Shown: positions 24,062-32,876 of the stretch, piece after piece
Position numbering within the stretch: the stretch's first letter is position 1
Layout of the letters: every line of letters begins with the position of its first letter
Assembly (NCBI RefSeq): GCF_017874375.1
Contig: NZ_JAGGLK010000001.1
Coordinates: forward strand, 248,001 to 312,000
Direction of reading: 5' to 3'
DNA length: 64,000 nt
Source: Methanohalophilus levihalophilus
Lineage (GTDB): Archaea > Halobacteriota > Methanosarcinia > Methanosarcinales > Methanosarcinaceae
Made by a program: the position numbers and the translations under genes
The notes under the pieces: generated by a model
What the model was told of the DNA's origin: nothing
What the model saw: the letters and a program-made list of their open reading frames with translations, nothing else
Databases searched by the model: none

Positions 24062-24955
24062 TCAAAGTAGTGCAGGAATACGGTTTAAATAATCATCTCT
24101 AACCCTTTGAGGATTAATATGATTATAGATTTGCCAGGACTCTTTCTCTAAAGAATCCCCCCTTAGATATTTTATAAATTCGGGATCCATTCCTGCCTTA
24201 TAGAGTTCTGTTGTGTAAAAGTGGCGGAAACAATGAGCGGTTACTCTGTTTTCTAATGGCCCATTTGGATCATGGTATCCGAGTTTTTCAGCATGGAGCC
24301 CTATTATCTCGTTTACCCTGTCTTTATTCATTTTGTTATTATAGTATTTGTTCAGCCATAGGTATGAAGTATTTTTAGCGTAGTCGTTCCAGTATTCTAA
24401 ATACTTAATAAGAACCTCTTTAAGTTCTTCATCAAAATAAACAATATCCCGGCTTCGTTTGCGCTTTTTCTTAAGGCGGATTTGCATATTCTCTATGTCG
24501 ATGTCGTGAACTTCCATATCTAAAAGTTCACCTCGGCGTACTCCCGTTTTTGCCAGAGTTAACATAATAGCCTATTCCTCGATTGTGTGGCTTCTTGCTA
24601 TCAATCTCTGCATTTGGTATAGCTCTAAATTTTGCCGGGTATGACTTTCAGTAGTTTTTAAAATTCGGGGTAAGTATCGTTCTCGAAATCCCTCAATAGG
24701 GTTATCGTTTGCTATGCCTTCGTACATTAAGAATTTATAAAAATCATTAACAGCACACCAATAAGATTTGTAAGTCTTTCCTGCATAATCTCTATCTGAC
24801 AAATCCGTCATAATGTGCCGCAACTCATCTGTAGACGGTTGATCCAGATCATTAATAAATCCCATATAATGGAGGATGTGCGATCTATATGTCTGGATTG
24901 TCTGTCTTGAAAAACCTCTTATTTCACAATCAGAAGAATAGTTTTCTACTAACAT
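24062..24955 (-). CDS. int: Tyrosine integrase interrupted by one in-frame TAG (possible pyrrolysine)
   Basis: The N-terminal part (SAM-like core-binding domain, SRQTIQTYRSHILHYMGFI) and the catalytic part lie in one frame, separated only by TAG at 24572-24574. Read through, the product has about 297 residues from ATG 24955 (GGTGG upstream); TTG 25000 is an in-frame alternative. All catalytic residues remain: R in TGVRRGELL, K in the RLKKKRKRS hairpin, HxxR in AHCFRHFY, and Y in SWQIYNHI. The TAG falls just before AIMLTLAKTG, where family members usually have a charged residue. An old nonsense mutation would be expected to be followed by further damage; none is seen. UAG decoding as pyrrolysine is therefore plausible. 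The gene ends seven bases from the converging membrane-protein gene and points away from the tRNA. Confidence 0.8.
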
Positions 24956-25175
24956 AAGTACCACCAATACAATAAATTTAGGCTGAAAGAGGTCAATCAA
25001 TAATTAATATATTCCTATGAAGATAATTACACAAACTGCTTAATATTAATTTTGTCAATTAATTAAAAAATAGTACTTATGTGTTAATATATGTGTCCAT
25101 TTTCCCTTAATAGGTTAAAAATCTGTAGTTCTGTATATACAGTTAATGTTAAAAAAACGGTATCAGGAAAGACGG

Positions 25176-25197
25176 GTTGAATGCTCCGGCCGGGATT
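25176..25197. repeat. attR within the intact tRNA-Glu
   Basis: Second copy of the 22-nt repeat; sixteen of its bases (25182-25197) are the 3' end of tRNA-Glu. The other six lie downstream of the tRNA. Confidence 0.88.
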
Positions 25198-25256
25198 CGA
25201 ACCCGAGTCTTCGGCTCGAAAGGCCGGAATGATTGGCCGGACTACACTACCGGAGC
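25182..25256 (-). tRNA. tRNA-Glu (anticodon UUC), integration target
   Basis: 75 nt on the minus strand. Acceptor GCTCCGG pairs with CCGGAGC, discriminator A, T arm CGGGTTCGAATCCCG, anticodon loop CTTTCGA with UUC. The anticodon stem pairs CGGC with GCCG, but the outermost pair is C27-A43, a mismatch. CCA is not encoded. The gene's 3' end was copied to 5687-5708 by integration. Confidence 0.92.
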
Positions 25257-25303
25257 ATCTTGCTTGTTATGTAAAAGCGACCCTACTAAGGCATACTCAC
25301 ATA

Positions 25304-25657
25304 TTAACTTTTCGCATCTTCCCCTTGCTTTTCTGCATCAAGGTTCAGTATCCATTCCGTCAATGCCTCACAGCTTTCCGGCTGGCAGGCAAGACGGCAA
25401 CCTGTGCATGGGGAAAACATGTCTCCTGATAGTAACAGCTCAAAAGTTTTCTCATCAGTAGACGTGGCTTTGATCAGGTATGTATTGGAGCCGTTAGCAG
25501 TTGCTTTTTCTCTGGTAATCTTCCCGTCCTTTTCCAGCTTTGTAACTATCCGGGAACACTTACGGCTATCAATTTCAAGTTCTTTCCAGAGGACATTTTG
25601 GTAAATGCCTTCCTTATTCTTCTTGATAAGGTCCAGTGTATCTTCTTCGATTCCCAT
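25304..25657 (-). CDS. Winged-helix regulator with C-terminal four-cysteine motif
   Basis: 117 residues. Residues 1-70 form a winged helix (YQNVLWKELEIDSRKCSRIV, then LEKDGKITREKATANGSNTY). The C-terminal part has CTGCRLACQPESC, a CxxCxxxCxxxxC array suited to an iron-sulfur cluster or zinc, so DNA binding may respond to redox or oxygen. This two-part layout is seen in several small regulators of methanogens. It is followed (upstream on this strand) by the Sm gene 14 bases away, so the two may be co-transcribed. Confidence 0.75.
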   Translation of the reverse strand: MGIEEDTLDLIKKNKEGIYQNVLWKELEIDSRKCSRIVTKLEKDGKITREKATANGSNTYLIKATSTDEKTFELLLSGDMFSPCTGCRLACQPESCEALTEWILNLDAEKQGEDAKS

Positions 25658-25671
25658 GGGACTCAGAAAAT

Positions 25672-25896
25672 TTATTCTTCAGCAGGAACTATCAGTATTA
25701 TGTTATTGCCACGTAATACTACAGATCCCAGAGAACGTTTGCGCTCCCCATCAACTATCTCTACGGATTCATCAAGGTGAAGGTTCATGTAGTCGTCAGA
25801 ACTTTTCAAAACACCTTCAAGCATAGCCTGATCGCCTTTCATCTCGACCAGAATCCTTGATCCTATTAACTTTTGGACTTTCTTATTCGGAAACAA
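25672..25896 (-). CDS. Archaeal Sm-like (LSm) RNA-binding protein
   Basis: 74 residues, the normal size. Sm1 motif: IGSRILVEMKGDQAMLEGVL then DDYMNLHLDE; Sm2 motif: VVLRGNNIILI. Forms a seven-membered ring that binds U-rich RNA and takes part in small-RNA metabolism. The start is TTG 25896 with GAGG about 10 bases upstream; no in-frame ATG is available. It shares a likely transcript with the winged-helix gene downstream. Confidence 0.9.
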   Translation of the reverse strand: MFPNKKVQKLIGSRILVEMKGDQAMLEGVLKSSDDYMNLHLDESVEIVDGERKRSLGSVVLRGNNIILIVPAEE

Positions 25897-26006
25897 GATT
25901 CAATCCTCTCATGATTGATTTAAGCAGAATGTGCACCAATAGACTGTACTATCCCCTATTTATGCCTACCGATTATTTGGCTCCAGGGATATATATTTTG
26001 CCACTT

Positions 26007-26375
26007 TCAGATATAGCCCTGTAGATGTGCACTGTCATCCTCAGCAGATTTTTCATCTTTTGGCTGGGGTTTACCTTTTATGGGGCCAAATACCGCTTCA
26101 TACTCATTCAGGTGCTGGTTCAGCCATTTTGAAAGCTCCATGGCAGCAAGAGGTGACAGAATTATTTCGGTCTCCATTGACCTTTCAACGACCTGCTCAT
26201 TATCCTCGGAAACACCTTTGGGAGTATCATTGTAAAAACAAATCCTGAAATCATAAGGGCTGTGACCACCCATTGCACCAATCGCATAGCATTGCTTGAA
26301 AGATTCCGGGCGGTTCAATTTGATCTTCACTTTTCTTTTAGGCTGCTCTGCGTTTTCAGGTACATCTTCAGTCAT
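26007..26375 (-). CDS. DUF3467 protein
   Basis: 122 residues. The centre matches DUF3467: YAIGAMGGHSPYDFRICFYN, a strand pair ending METEIILSPLAAMELSKWL, and YEAVFGPIKG. The N-terminus is lysine-rich and the C-terminus acidic. The family is widespread in archaea and bacteria without known role. AAGGGG lies six bases before ATG 26375; an upstream GTG overlaps it. Confidence 0.8.
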   Translation of the reverse strand: MTEDVPENAEQPKRKVKIKLNRPESFKQCYAIGAMGGHSPYDFRICFYNDTPKGVSEDNEQVVERSMETEIILSPLAAMELSKWLNQHLNEYEAVFGPIKGKPQPKDEKSAEDDSAHLQGYI

Positions 26376-26442
26376 ACAAATCCCCTTCACTTTTAGAGGT
26401 TGGGTTATTGTTGGTCATACTTCTAATACCTTTTGAGGTAAC

Positions 26443-28920
26443 TTAGCCTTCAATACTCTTTTTGAGCTGCTTGGCCCGGGATGCTGTTTTCCTCTTTGAA
26501 AACGCCCTTGCCATCATTTCAATAGCATCCAGACTCCTGATTACATTGTCCAGATATCCGTAAACATCACCCGCATAAGTGCTGATTCCATAGCTTGAAT
26601 CCAGTCTCCTTACAATGTCTTCAGGTTCAAGTCCTTCAACTCTCCATTTTATTATTCTCTCCCCGAATTTTTTCTCGGCACAACCGCAAAACGGATTTTC
26701 TTTGCATTTGCATGTAAGGAAATCCGAAGCGAAAGCGTACAGTTGTTCCTGTATTGTTTCATTAAGCGCTGAAAGGTTCTCTGCCTCAAAAACGATGTCA
26801 AGTGCAGCACCCTGAAAAACCCTTGAAGGCATGTTTATTTTCAGTGCCGATGAAATCTGAGGAGCGAACTTGAAATAGGCAGCATCAAAAAACTCAAGGT
26901 TAGAAACAATGTTAAGGGGTTCCATGTCGCTGGTCACTGCATCTTTTATCAGAAATGCTTTCGCAGGAGACAGGAAATGCCTTGCTGCTATTGAACCAAG
27001 ACGTGTTAGGGATATGTTTTGTCCTTTTTTCACAATAAGCTTCTTTTTCTGTAGTTTTGGAACAGCCACATTGAAGTCAATATCTGCAACGAACTTTTTC
27101 GCCATATACCTCAGATCATTCAAATCGGAAGTAACTGCCGCACATGCCAGCATTTCCTCGGTTTGCTCCTCTTCCCCGTATGCGACATGCATTTCCTCCA
27201 TTTGACCCTTAAGGAGCTTCACCGCGACTTCATCCTCGGTCATGGCCTGTTCGGATGAATAGCTCTTTTCGGGACTGGCCAGCAGGACAACAATACCCCT
27301 GTCATGGAAATCAGGCCTTCCTGCCCTTCCAAGCATCTGCAGGAATTCCTGCTGGGTAATCCAGTCGATACCCATGGCCAGGGATTCAAAAATTACCTGT
27401 GATGCAGGAAAATCAACTCCTGCCGCAAGGGCAGCGGTGGTAACAACCACAGGTAGTTTTCCGGATACGAATTGCTTTTCAATTATGCGTCGCTTCTCAA
27501 GTGAAAGGCCTGCGTGATAAGCTCCCGCCTGCATCGGCAACCCTTCGGCAATCCGATGGCAGTTCCGGCGGGAGTTGGTAAAGACAATTGTTTGCCCGCG
27601 ATGTTTCTTCGACGAAACCTTCCCGTATTCTTCCTTGATGAGACGTGCCATAATCTTTAGTTTTTTTTCCTGAGAACTGAATATCAGATGGCGCTCAATT
27701 GGAACCGGCCGATGCTCATACTCGACCAGAGTAGCATCAAGCTTTTGTGCAAGTTTTACAGGGCTTCCCACGGTTGCTGAAAGATAGATGAATTGTGCAG
27801 TTGGAGCAACATACTTGAGCCGGGAAATTACCCCATCCAGCCGATGCCCCCTGTCGGCATCTTCAAGCATATGGACCTCGTCAATAACAACAGTCCCGAT
27901 CTGCCCAAGTAAATCCGACTCTCCAACTCGCAAAAGATAGTCAATTCCTTCATAGGTTGCAACGATAATTTCCGAATCAAGGCTTTTGCGCATTGACTGC
28001 GTCTTACGGGTTTTTATTTTCGTGCTTCCTATTCGGATTGAAGTCTGAAGTCCTATTTTCCCATAACGCTTTCCAAACTGGTCATATTTCTGGTTTGCCA
28101 GGGCTACAAGAGGTACAAGGTATAGCATCTTACCTTTTTTCTTAAGACAATTTTCCACTCCCGCCATTTCGCCAATAAGTGTTTTTCCAGTAGCTGTGGC
28201 TGATGTTACAAGCAGATTTTTTCCGGCAAACAACCCGTGTTCCACGGCAAGACTCTGGACCGGTAAAAGAGTCCTGGATTTCTTAAGAAGAAGACCCTTT
28301 AGCTTTTTCGATACTGGAAGAGTTGCAGTCTTTACGAGCTTTTCTTCGGGTTTTGCCTGGATTACATCATACTTTGTTACATCCGATTCCAACTCTTCCG
28401 GGTCCAGCATTCCAAGCGTTCTGTCAAGATCCCTGGTTTTTGCCAGTATTTCCAGCATTCTCTGGACGGCATCCTCCGAATAATGGCAATGAGTATTTCT
28501 GAGTGCCCGCAATAGCTCTTCTTCTGCGCATTCCTTGCAAACCCTTTCGCCATGGTAACTAATTGATTTTGGGTTCACAAAATTGAACTGCTTTTTCAGC
28601 AGGCAAAAACGACATACGTCTACGATATCAGCTTCAAGATGGAAAGCTGCAAGCATTTCCACAAGCTTGTTCTGGTTTTTAAGATTTCCACCCTTTGATA
28701 TAAGTATCCTGTCAGAACGCCTGCAGAGCTCAATTACTTCCTCAGGACGCCGAAGGTCGTCCTTGCCATCACGAATAACACGGAATCGCAGTGGACGTGG
28801 ACCTGTAGGGGTGTCGTTTAATGTCACCTCCCCGAAAACAACAGGATTTTTCTTTTTATCCTTGAGCAGCATTAGGCCCAATTTATTTTTTTCCGGTCGG
28901 AAAAAGGTCCACAAAACCAT
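26443..28920 (-). CDS. Superfamily 2 DEAD/DEAH helicase (DUF5814 type)
   Basis: 825 residues. The N-terminal 200 residues include a four-cysteine site (CRFC then CKEC). The helicase core follows: ATGKTLIGE (motif I), IVATYEGIDYLL (Ib), VVIDEVHML (II, DEVH), YLSATVG (III), TIVFTNSRR (IV), TTAALAAGVDFPA (V) and QMLGRAGRPDFHDRG (VI). The C-terminal part has a second cysteine cluster (CKCKENPFCGC) and a helical domain. The core resembles Hel308/Ski2-type helicases, and this domain arrangement is typical of haloarchaea and methanogens. A role in DNA repair or RNA processing is possible; neither is shown. Confidence 0.9.
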   Translation of the reverse strand: MVLWTFFRPEKNKLGLMLLKDKKKNPVVFGEVTLNDTPTGPRPLRFRVIRDGKDDLRRPEEVIELCRRSDRILISKGGNLKNQNKLVEMLAAFHLEADIVDVCRFCLLKKQFNFVNPKSISYHGERVCKECAEEELLRALRNTHCHYSEDAVQRMLEILAKTRDLDRTLGMLDPEELESDVTKYDVIQAKPEEKLVKTATLPVSKKLKGLLLKKSRTLLPVQSLAVEHGLFAGKNLLVTSATATGKTLIGEMAGVENCLKKKGKMLYLVPLVALANQKYDQFGKRYGKIGLQTSIRIGSTKIKTRKTQSMRKSLDSEIIVATYEGIDYLLRVGESDLLGQIGTVVIDEVHMLEDADRGHRLDGVISRLKYVAPTAQFIYLSATVGSPVKLAQKLDATLVEYEHRPVPIERHLIFSSQEKKLKIMARLIKEEYGKVSSKKHRGQTIVFTNSRRNCHRIAEGLPMQAGAYHAGLSLEKRRIIEKQFVSGKLPVVVTTAALAAGVDFPASQVIFESLAMGIDWITQQEFLQMLGRAGRPDFHDRGIVVLLASPEKSYSSEQAMTEDEVAVKLLKGQMEEMHVAYGEEEQTEEMLACAAVTSDLNDLRYMAKKFVADIDFNVAVPKLQKKKLIVKKGQNISLTRLGSIAARHFLSPAKAFLIKDAVTSDMEPLNIVSNLEFFDAAYFKFAPQISSALKINMPSRVFQGAALDIVFEAENLSALNETIQEQLYAFASDFLTCKCKENPFCGCAEKKFGERIIKWRVEGLEPEDIVRRLDSSYGISTYAGDVYGYLDNVIRSLDAIEMMARAFSKRKTASRAKQLKKSIEG

Positions 28921-28983
28921 GTGCCAGCAAATGAGTTGCTATGTTATAAATAAAGTGGTTTACTGGCGTTCTCTCACATTTTT

Positions 28984-29883
28984 TCATTTAACGAATGTTC
29001 CTCTCCTGTATTCTTCAAAAGCAACTTTGAGTTCTTCCTGTGTGTTCATGACAATTGGGCCGTACCAGGCAACCGGTTCCTTGATAGGCTTGCCTGATAT
29101 AAGCAGGAACCTCAAACCTTCTTCTCCTGCGTTGGCAGCAATTTCATCTCCCTGATCAAACATGACAAGGGTTTCAGGGCCAATAGTTGCAACATTTTCC
29201 AGATCAAAATATTTCGCGCCTTCTACTTCAAATGAATACGCTTCATCGCCCTTTCCAAAATCTCCTTTTCCTTGAAGAACATAGGCAAAAACGGTATGAT
29301 CATGTGTTGTGGGGTGTACAAATGCAGTGTCAGGTGGCAATGAAATATCAAGGTACTCGGGGTCGGTTATAATATCCTGGACAGGCCCCTTCACTCCATT
29401 GACATCTCCGCAAATAACCTTTACACGTGCGCCGCTATCCATCCGGATTTCGGGTATCTGATCCCCTTTAATTTCCCGGTATCGCGGTTTCATCATTTTG
29501 TGGGATGCCGGCAGGTTTGCCCATAACTGGAATCCCCAGAGGGTATTATTTTCGTCACCTTTTGGCATTTCCTGATGGATAATCCCGCTTCCTGCAGTCA
29601 TCCACTGGACGTCCCCACCACCGATTACTCCTTTATTCCCCATACTGTCCCCATGCTCCACTTTTCCGGAAAGCACGTAAGTGATAGTTTCAATACCACG
29701 ATGGGGATGCCAGGGAAAACCCATAATGTATTCATCCGGATTATCTGAATGGAAATCATCAAGCAACAAAAAAGGATCAAGCTGTGGCACGTGATTAAAT
29801 ACGAATGCCCTTTTGAGATGAACTCCGGCACCTTCTATGGTAGGCATGCTTTTGATAATTTTCTTTATAGATCTGATTCCCAT
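28984..29883 (-). CDS. Pirin-family cupin protein
   Basis: 299 residues, the usual length. The N-terminal cupin has the metal-binding HPHRGIETITY, GGGDVQWMTAGSGIIHQEMP, and DPFLLLDDF; the C-terminal cupin includes FAYVLQGKG and the end GKPIKEPVAWYGPIVMNTQE. Pirins bind Fe(II) and include quercetinase-active members and stress-associated proteins; the substrate here is unknown. It stands alone between the helicase gene and the divergent RecA-like gene. Confidence 0.92.
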   Translation of the reverse strand: MGIRSIKKIIKSMPTIEGAGVHLKRAFVFNHVPQLDPFLLLDDFHSDNPDEYIMGFPWHPHRGIETITYVLSGKVEHGDSMGNKGVIGGGDVQWMTAGSGIIHQEMPKGDENNTLWGFQLWANLPASHKMMKPRYREIKGDQIPEIRMDSGARVKVICGDVNGVKGPVQDIITDPEYLDISLPPDTAFVHPTTHDHTVFAYVLQGKGDFGKGDEAYSFEVEGAKYFDLENVATIGPETLVMFDQGDEIAANAGEEGLRFLLISGKPIKEPVAWYGPIVMNTQEELKVAFEEYRRGTFVK

Positions 29884-29989
29884 GAAATACCCCGGATAAT
29901 TTATGCTTTCTCAGGAGTATATAGGTTTGCAAAAAGTATGTAATTAGCACAATCAGTAAAATAGTTTCACAGATCCTTTTTATATCATT

Positions 29990-30084
29990 AGGCGAAACGT
30001 AGTTTGTCCGGATTGCCGGATTGTGAAGTATTTATTTATATAATTACTTTTTATATATTAAAAGTACATAGAATGGTGACGTGA
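29990..30084 (+). promoter_or_regulatory. Promoter region of the RecA-like gene
   Basis: Two TATA-like boxes (TTTATATAATT near 30035 and TTTTATATATTA near 30049) follow a tandem repeat CCGGATTGCCGGATTG at about 30008-30023. The tandem repeat is well placed for an activator or the BRE side of the promoter. GGTGACG precedes the ATG. Confidence 0.45.
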
Positions 30085-30924
30085 ATGTCAATGATGCCGT
30101 ATGAAGGTAGCCATGAATTCCAGTATCAGGAACCAAAGCCAGTAACCCGGCAACAGGAGACGAAGTCACTTTATCAGCGTATCAAAGGTAATGCTGAACC
30201 ACCATCGATTTTACCTGCTTCCACAATCATGCCTACGGGTATTGCTTTGCTTGATGATAGTTTGGGAGGAGGTTTGCCTTCCAGTTCCCTTGTTTATTTC
30301 TCAGCAAATCCAAGATCGATGTCGGAAGTATTTCTTTACCAGTTTTCCCAGGCAAGGAAAACCTATTACTTTACGACCAGCAGAAGACCCCATTATATAC
30401 AGAGGGACATAACAAACCTGGGTTTTGATCCTTCGAATATCATATTTGTTGATGTGTATAGCGAATATTATTTTACGGCTACAGGGGATATGGTGAACAA
30501 CGTAGGAAATGAGTTTGCTGATTCAAAGATAGTAGAATTTACAGAGTACAATCTCAACAACATCCTTCTTGATTCTAAAAATGAAGAAGTCAATATTGTT
30601 TTTGACACATTTTCTTTTTACACTAACCTGAATGTTAATCTGGGTTTGATCAAGCGTCTTATAAATGTCCTGTATGAAGCCACCAAGGAAGTGTCCGGGA
30701 TTACTTACCTCTACGGGCTTAAAGGAAGCATACCCGAGCAGGTTGAAAATGAAGTTTTTAATTCATCAGATGTTATCTTTGATGTGACTATGGATTGTGC
30801 ATCAGATAAAATCATCAACAAATTGTCCATTCCAAAGATCAGAGGCATGATACCGTCAACAGACGTCATCAAGTTCAATGTTGCAAGAGGTGTTAGTATC
30901 GACACTTCAAGAGACATTGTCTAA
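30085..30924 (+). CDS. RecA/RadA-superfamily (KaiC/RAD55-like) protein without Walker A
   Basis: 279 residues. The order of elements follows the RAD55/KaiC family: PTGIALLDDSLGGGLPSSSL, then the strand and loop VYFSANPRSMSEVFLYQF where the phosphate-binding GxxxxGKT should be, YYFTTSRRP, and the Walker B-like strand NIVFDTFSFY. The P-loop lysine is absent, so ATP hydrolysis is unlikely. The family is known in haloarchaea and methanogens as small regulatory or scaffold proteins. Monocistronic; converges on the phosphorylase gene with one base between stops. Confidence 0.75.
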   Translation: MSMMPYEGSHEFQYQEPKPVTRQQETKSLYQRIKGNAEPPSILPASTIMPTGIALLDDSLGGGLPSSSLVYFSANPRSMSEVFLYQFSQARKTYYFTTSRRPHYIQRDITNLGFDPSNIIFVDVYSEYYFTATGDMVNNVGNEFADSKIVEFTEYNLNNILLDSKNEEVNIVFDTFSFYTNLNVNLGLIKRLINVLYEATKEVSGITYLYGLKGSIPEQVENEVFNSSDVIFDVTMDCASDKIINKLSIPKIRGMIPSTDVIKFNVARGVSIDTSRDIV

Positions 30925-30925
30925 T

Positions 30926-31708
30926 TCAAAGTCCCGCATTTTCCCTTGCTTTCCTGCAGGAACATGTCCTTTTTTCGTCCATCATTTTTATTGAATTAAG
31001 GATGATTCGCAGGAGTCTTTCTCTTGTGGAATCAAGAACTTCGAGGACTTCTTCTGTTGTCAGCTTCCCATGATTCAGGCCACATGCGGGATTTGCAATT
31101 GTACATATGGAAGCATAGCAAAGCTGCAATTCTTTTGCCAGAACAACTTCCGGCAAACCGGTCATACCGACGACATCCCCGAACTGGCTTAACATTCTTA
31201 TTTCCGCTTTAGTTTCAAATCGTGGTCCTTCAGTACAAATATAGGTGCCTTCGGAATATGTCACTTCGCTATCTGACAGTGATCTAATGAGGGCTTCCCT
31301 TATCTGGGGGCAATAAGGCTCTCCCATATCTATGTGTATTGTCTTATCGTCAAAAAAAGTTGAAGGGCGCATTTTTGTAAAATCGATGAAATCATCCGGA
31401 ATGAAAAAAGTTCCAGGCATCTGATTCTGCATGCTTCCTACAGAATTTGTTGCAATAATCCGTTTCACACCAATTTCTTCAACAGCTTTAATGTTAGCAC
31501 GGTAGTTAATCATGTGTGGAGGTGTATGCTTGCCGCTGGCCACGTGCCTTGGTATAATCGCTAACTTCACACCTTTTTCTTCAACAAAGAAAACTTCCAC
31601 TTCTCCAAAAGGTGTTGACACCATTTGCATTGCGTCTTCTTCCGGCTGGAATGTACCAACGCCTCCAATGATCGCACACTCTGCTTCAGGCAGTTCATCT
31701 GAATTCAT
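30926..31708 (-). CDS. mtnP: 5'-methylthioadenosine/methylthioinosine phosphorylase
   Basis: 260 residues, a purine-nucleoside-phosphorylase family 2 enzyme. Phosphate-site residues are in AIIGGVGTF and RHVASGKHTPPHMINYRANI; the base-binding part includes TNSVGSM, CTEGPRFET and GMTGLPEVVLAKE. It cleaves a methylthio-nucleoside with phosphate to methylthioribose-1-phosphate and base, salvaging the by-product of polyamine synthesis and radical SAM chemistry. In methanogens the enzyme often prefers methylthioinosine; the base-site residues seen here cannot settle that. The gene is two bases from the DUF373 gene. Confidence 0.88.
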   Translation of the reverse strand: MNSDELPEAECAIIGGVGTFQPEEDAMQMVSTPFGEVEVFFVEEKGVKLAIIPRHVASGKHTPPHMINYRANIKAVEEIGVKRIIATNSVGSMQNQMPGTFFIPDDFIDFTKMRPSTFFDDKTIHIDMGEPYCPQIREALIRSLSDSEVTYSEGTYICTEGPRFETKAEIRMLSQFGDVVGMTGLPEVVLAKELQLCYASICTIANPACGLNHGKLTTEEVLEVLDSTRERLLRIILNSIKMMDEKRTCSCRKARENAGL

Positions 31709-31710
31709 AT

Positions 31711-32814
31711 TTAATCGTCTTCAAGAGTTTCGTTTTTTTCTTCAATATGGGTGGTTGCAAGACTTATTCCTACAAGTCCCAGTATGATGGCACCCACAAC
31801 AGAATATACAAAGTACTGAAGCGTGAATTCAATTTCAGATGAAAGCGCACTGATAGCAAGGATGTATTCACTGGCTCCCCAGAGCAAAAGGCCAATGGAA
31901 ATTGTAAAGAGTGCAGGAGACAGTTTTCTTCTGGTAAATCTGTTTTCCATCTTCAGATCAATTATCTTTCCTGCATTTGCAAAGAGCATGGAAATAACAT
32001 ACCACCAGACGGTAACATTAACAAAAACAGTCATCAGGGTAATAAAACCATAATACCAGCTTCCGCCTGTTGTATAATAACCCCATAGCTCCACAGCGCC
32101 CCTGATAGTTGCAATAATCGCAATAAGGCCTGCAGTCAGGTATGTTATGAAAGTCATCTGTCCTGCATAGAATGACTGTTTGCCTTTTTCCCTGAGTACC
32201 ACAAAAGTTTCATCGAGGTTCAGGCCTCTGTAAAGCATATAGAGACCAACTGCCGCTGAAATTCCAATGATGGCTCCTGCAGGGTATTGGATCAACAGGA
32301 AAAATGCATAGATAATGGCTGCAAGTCCGATGGGTATAAAGAAAGTCTGGGAAATTTTCGGATCGCTGAATGCATGTTTGAGGATGTAGTAAGTACTTTC
32401 AAGATTCGCGCTTTGCTTAACAACGATTCTTTTTACTGAATCAATTTTAAGCCGGGATTGCACAATTGGAACGAGAGTTTCGTCTTCTGCGCCATCTGAT
32501 ACGAAAATAGCACTCTTTGCATCATACTTCTGTAGCACATCATCAATCTGCTGTGAGATTTTCTGATCGGAAAGTACGCCTACATTGCGGTCTCCTGCAA
32601 AAGAAATGATTTCGGCATCAATACCTTTTTCTTTTAGTTCGTCAAGAACCTTGATGCCGCCAAATATGGTATTTACGTCGGAGTCTTCGGGATCAACAGA
32701 AGCAAGCTTAACTGCAGCACTTATATTCTCTTCCCGGCCAATAAGGGGTGTCTGGACACCGGCTTTGTCGCCAAGATCGTTATCCCGGTCAATACATATT
32801 ACAAGAGTTTGCAT
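31711..32814 (-). CDS. DUF373 membrane protein
   Basis: 367 residues. The N-terminal soluble domain (MQTLVICIDRDNDLGDKAGV, then DAEIISFAGDRNVG and AIFVSDGAEDETLVPIVQSR) is followed by about six membrane helices and an acidic tail. The DUF373 family is archaeal and uncharacterised; the N-terminal signature with conserved Asp residues suggests metal or nucleotide binding. It is co-directional with and adjacent to the phosphorylase gene. Confidence 0.88.
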   Translation of the reverse strand: MQTLVICIDRDNDLGDKAGVQTPLIGREENISAAVKLASVDPEDSDVNTIFGGIKVLDELKEKGIDAEIISFAGDRNVGVLSDQKISQQIDDVLQKYDAKSAIFVSDGAEDETLVPIVQSRLKIDSVKRIVVKQSANLESTYYILKHAFSDPKISQTFFIPIGLAAIIYAFFLLIQYPAGAIIGISAAVGLYMLYRGLNLDETFVVLREKGKQSFYAGQMTFITYLTAGLIAIIATIRGAVELWGYYTTGGSWYYGFITLMTVFVNVTVWWYVISMLFANAGKIIDLKMENRFTRRKLSPALFTISIGLLLWGASEYILAISALSSEIEFTLQYFVYSVVGAIILGLVGISLATTHIEEKNETLEDD

Positions 32815-32876
32815 TTCCCCTCTACATCTTGTTTATGCCGAAAATATAAATATGTTCTGTTAAAATTGTAAATGTT

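Larger units (their letters stand above)
5687..25197. mobile_element. Integrated virus/plasmid in tRNA-Glu (about 19.5 kb)
   Basis: A 22-nt direct repeat bounds the element: 5687-5708 and 25176-25197. The right copy contains the last 16 bases of tRNA-Glu (TGCTCCGGCCGGGATT on the plus strand). This is the standard footprint of tyrosine-recombinase integration into a tRNA 3' end, leaving the tRNA whole at one border. The integrase gene lies next to the tRNA. Contents: Dam-like methyltransferase, HUH Rep, small accessory genes, P-loop ATPase, AbrB-like regulator and a block of membrane, coat-like and spike-like proteins. The layout recalls pleolipoviruses (rolling-circle Rep, small membrane protein, anchored spike), whereas the coat-like peptide recalls spindle-shaped viruses. 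No capsid jelly roll, portal or terminase is seen. Family placement is uncertain. Confidence 0.9.
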
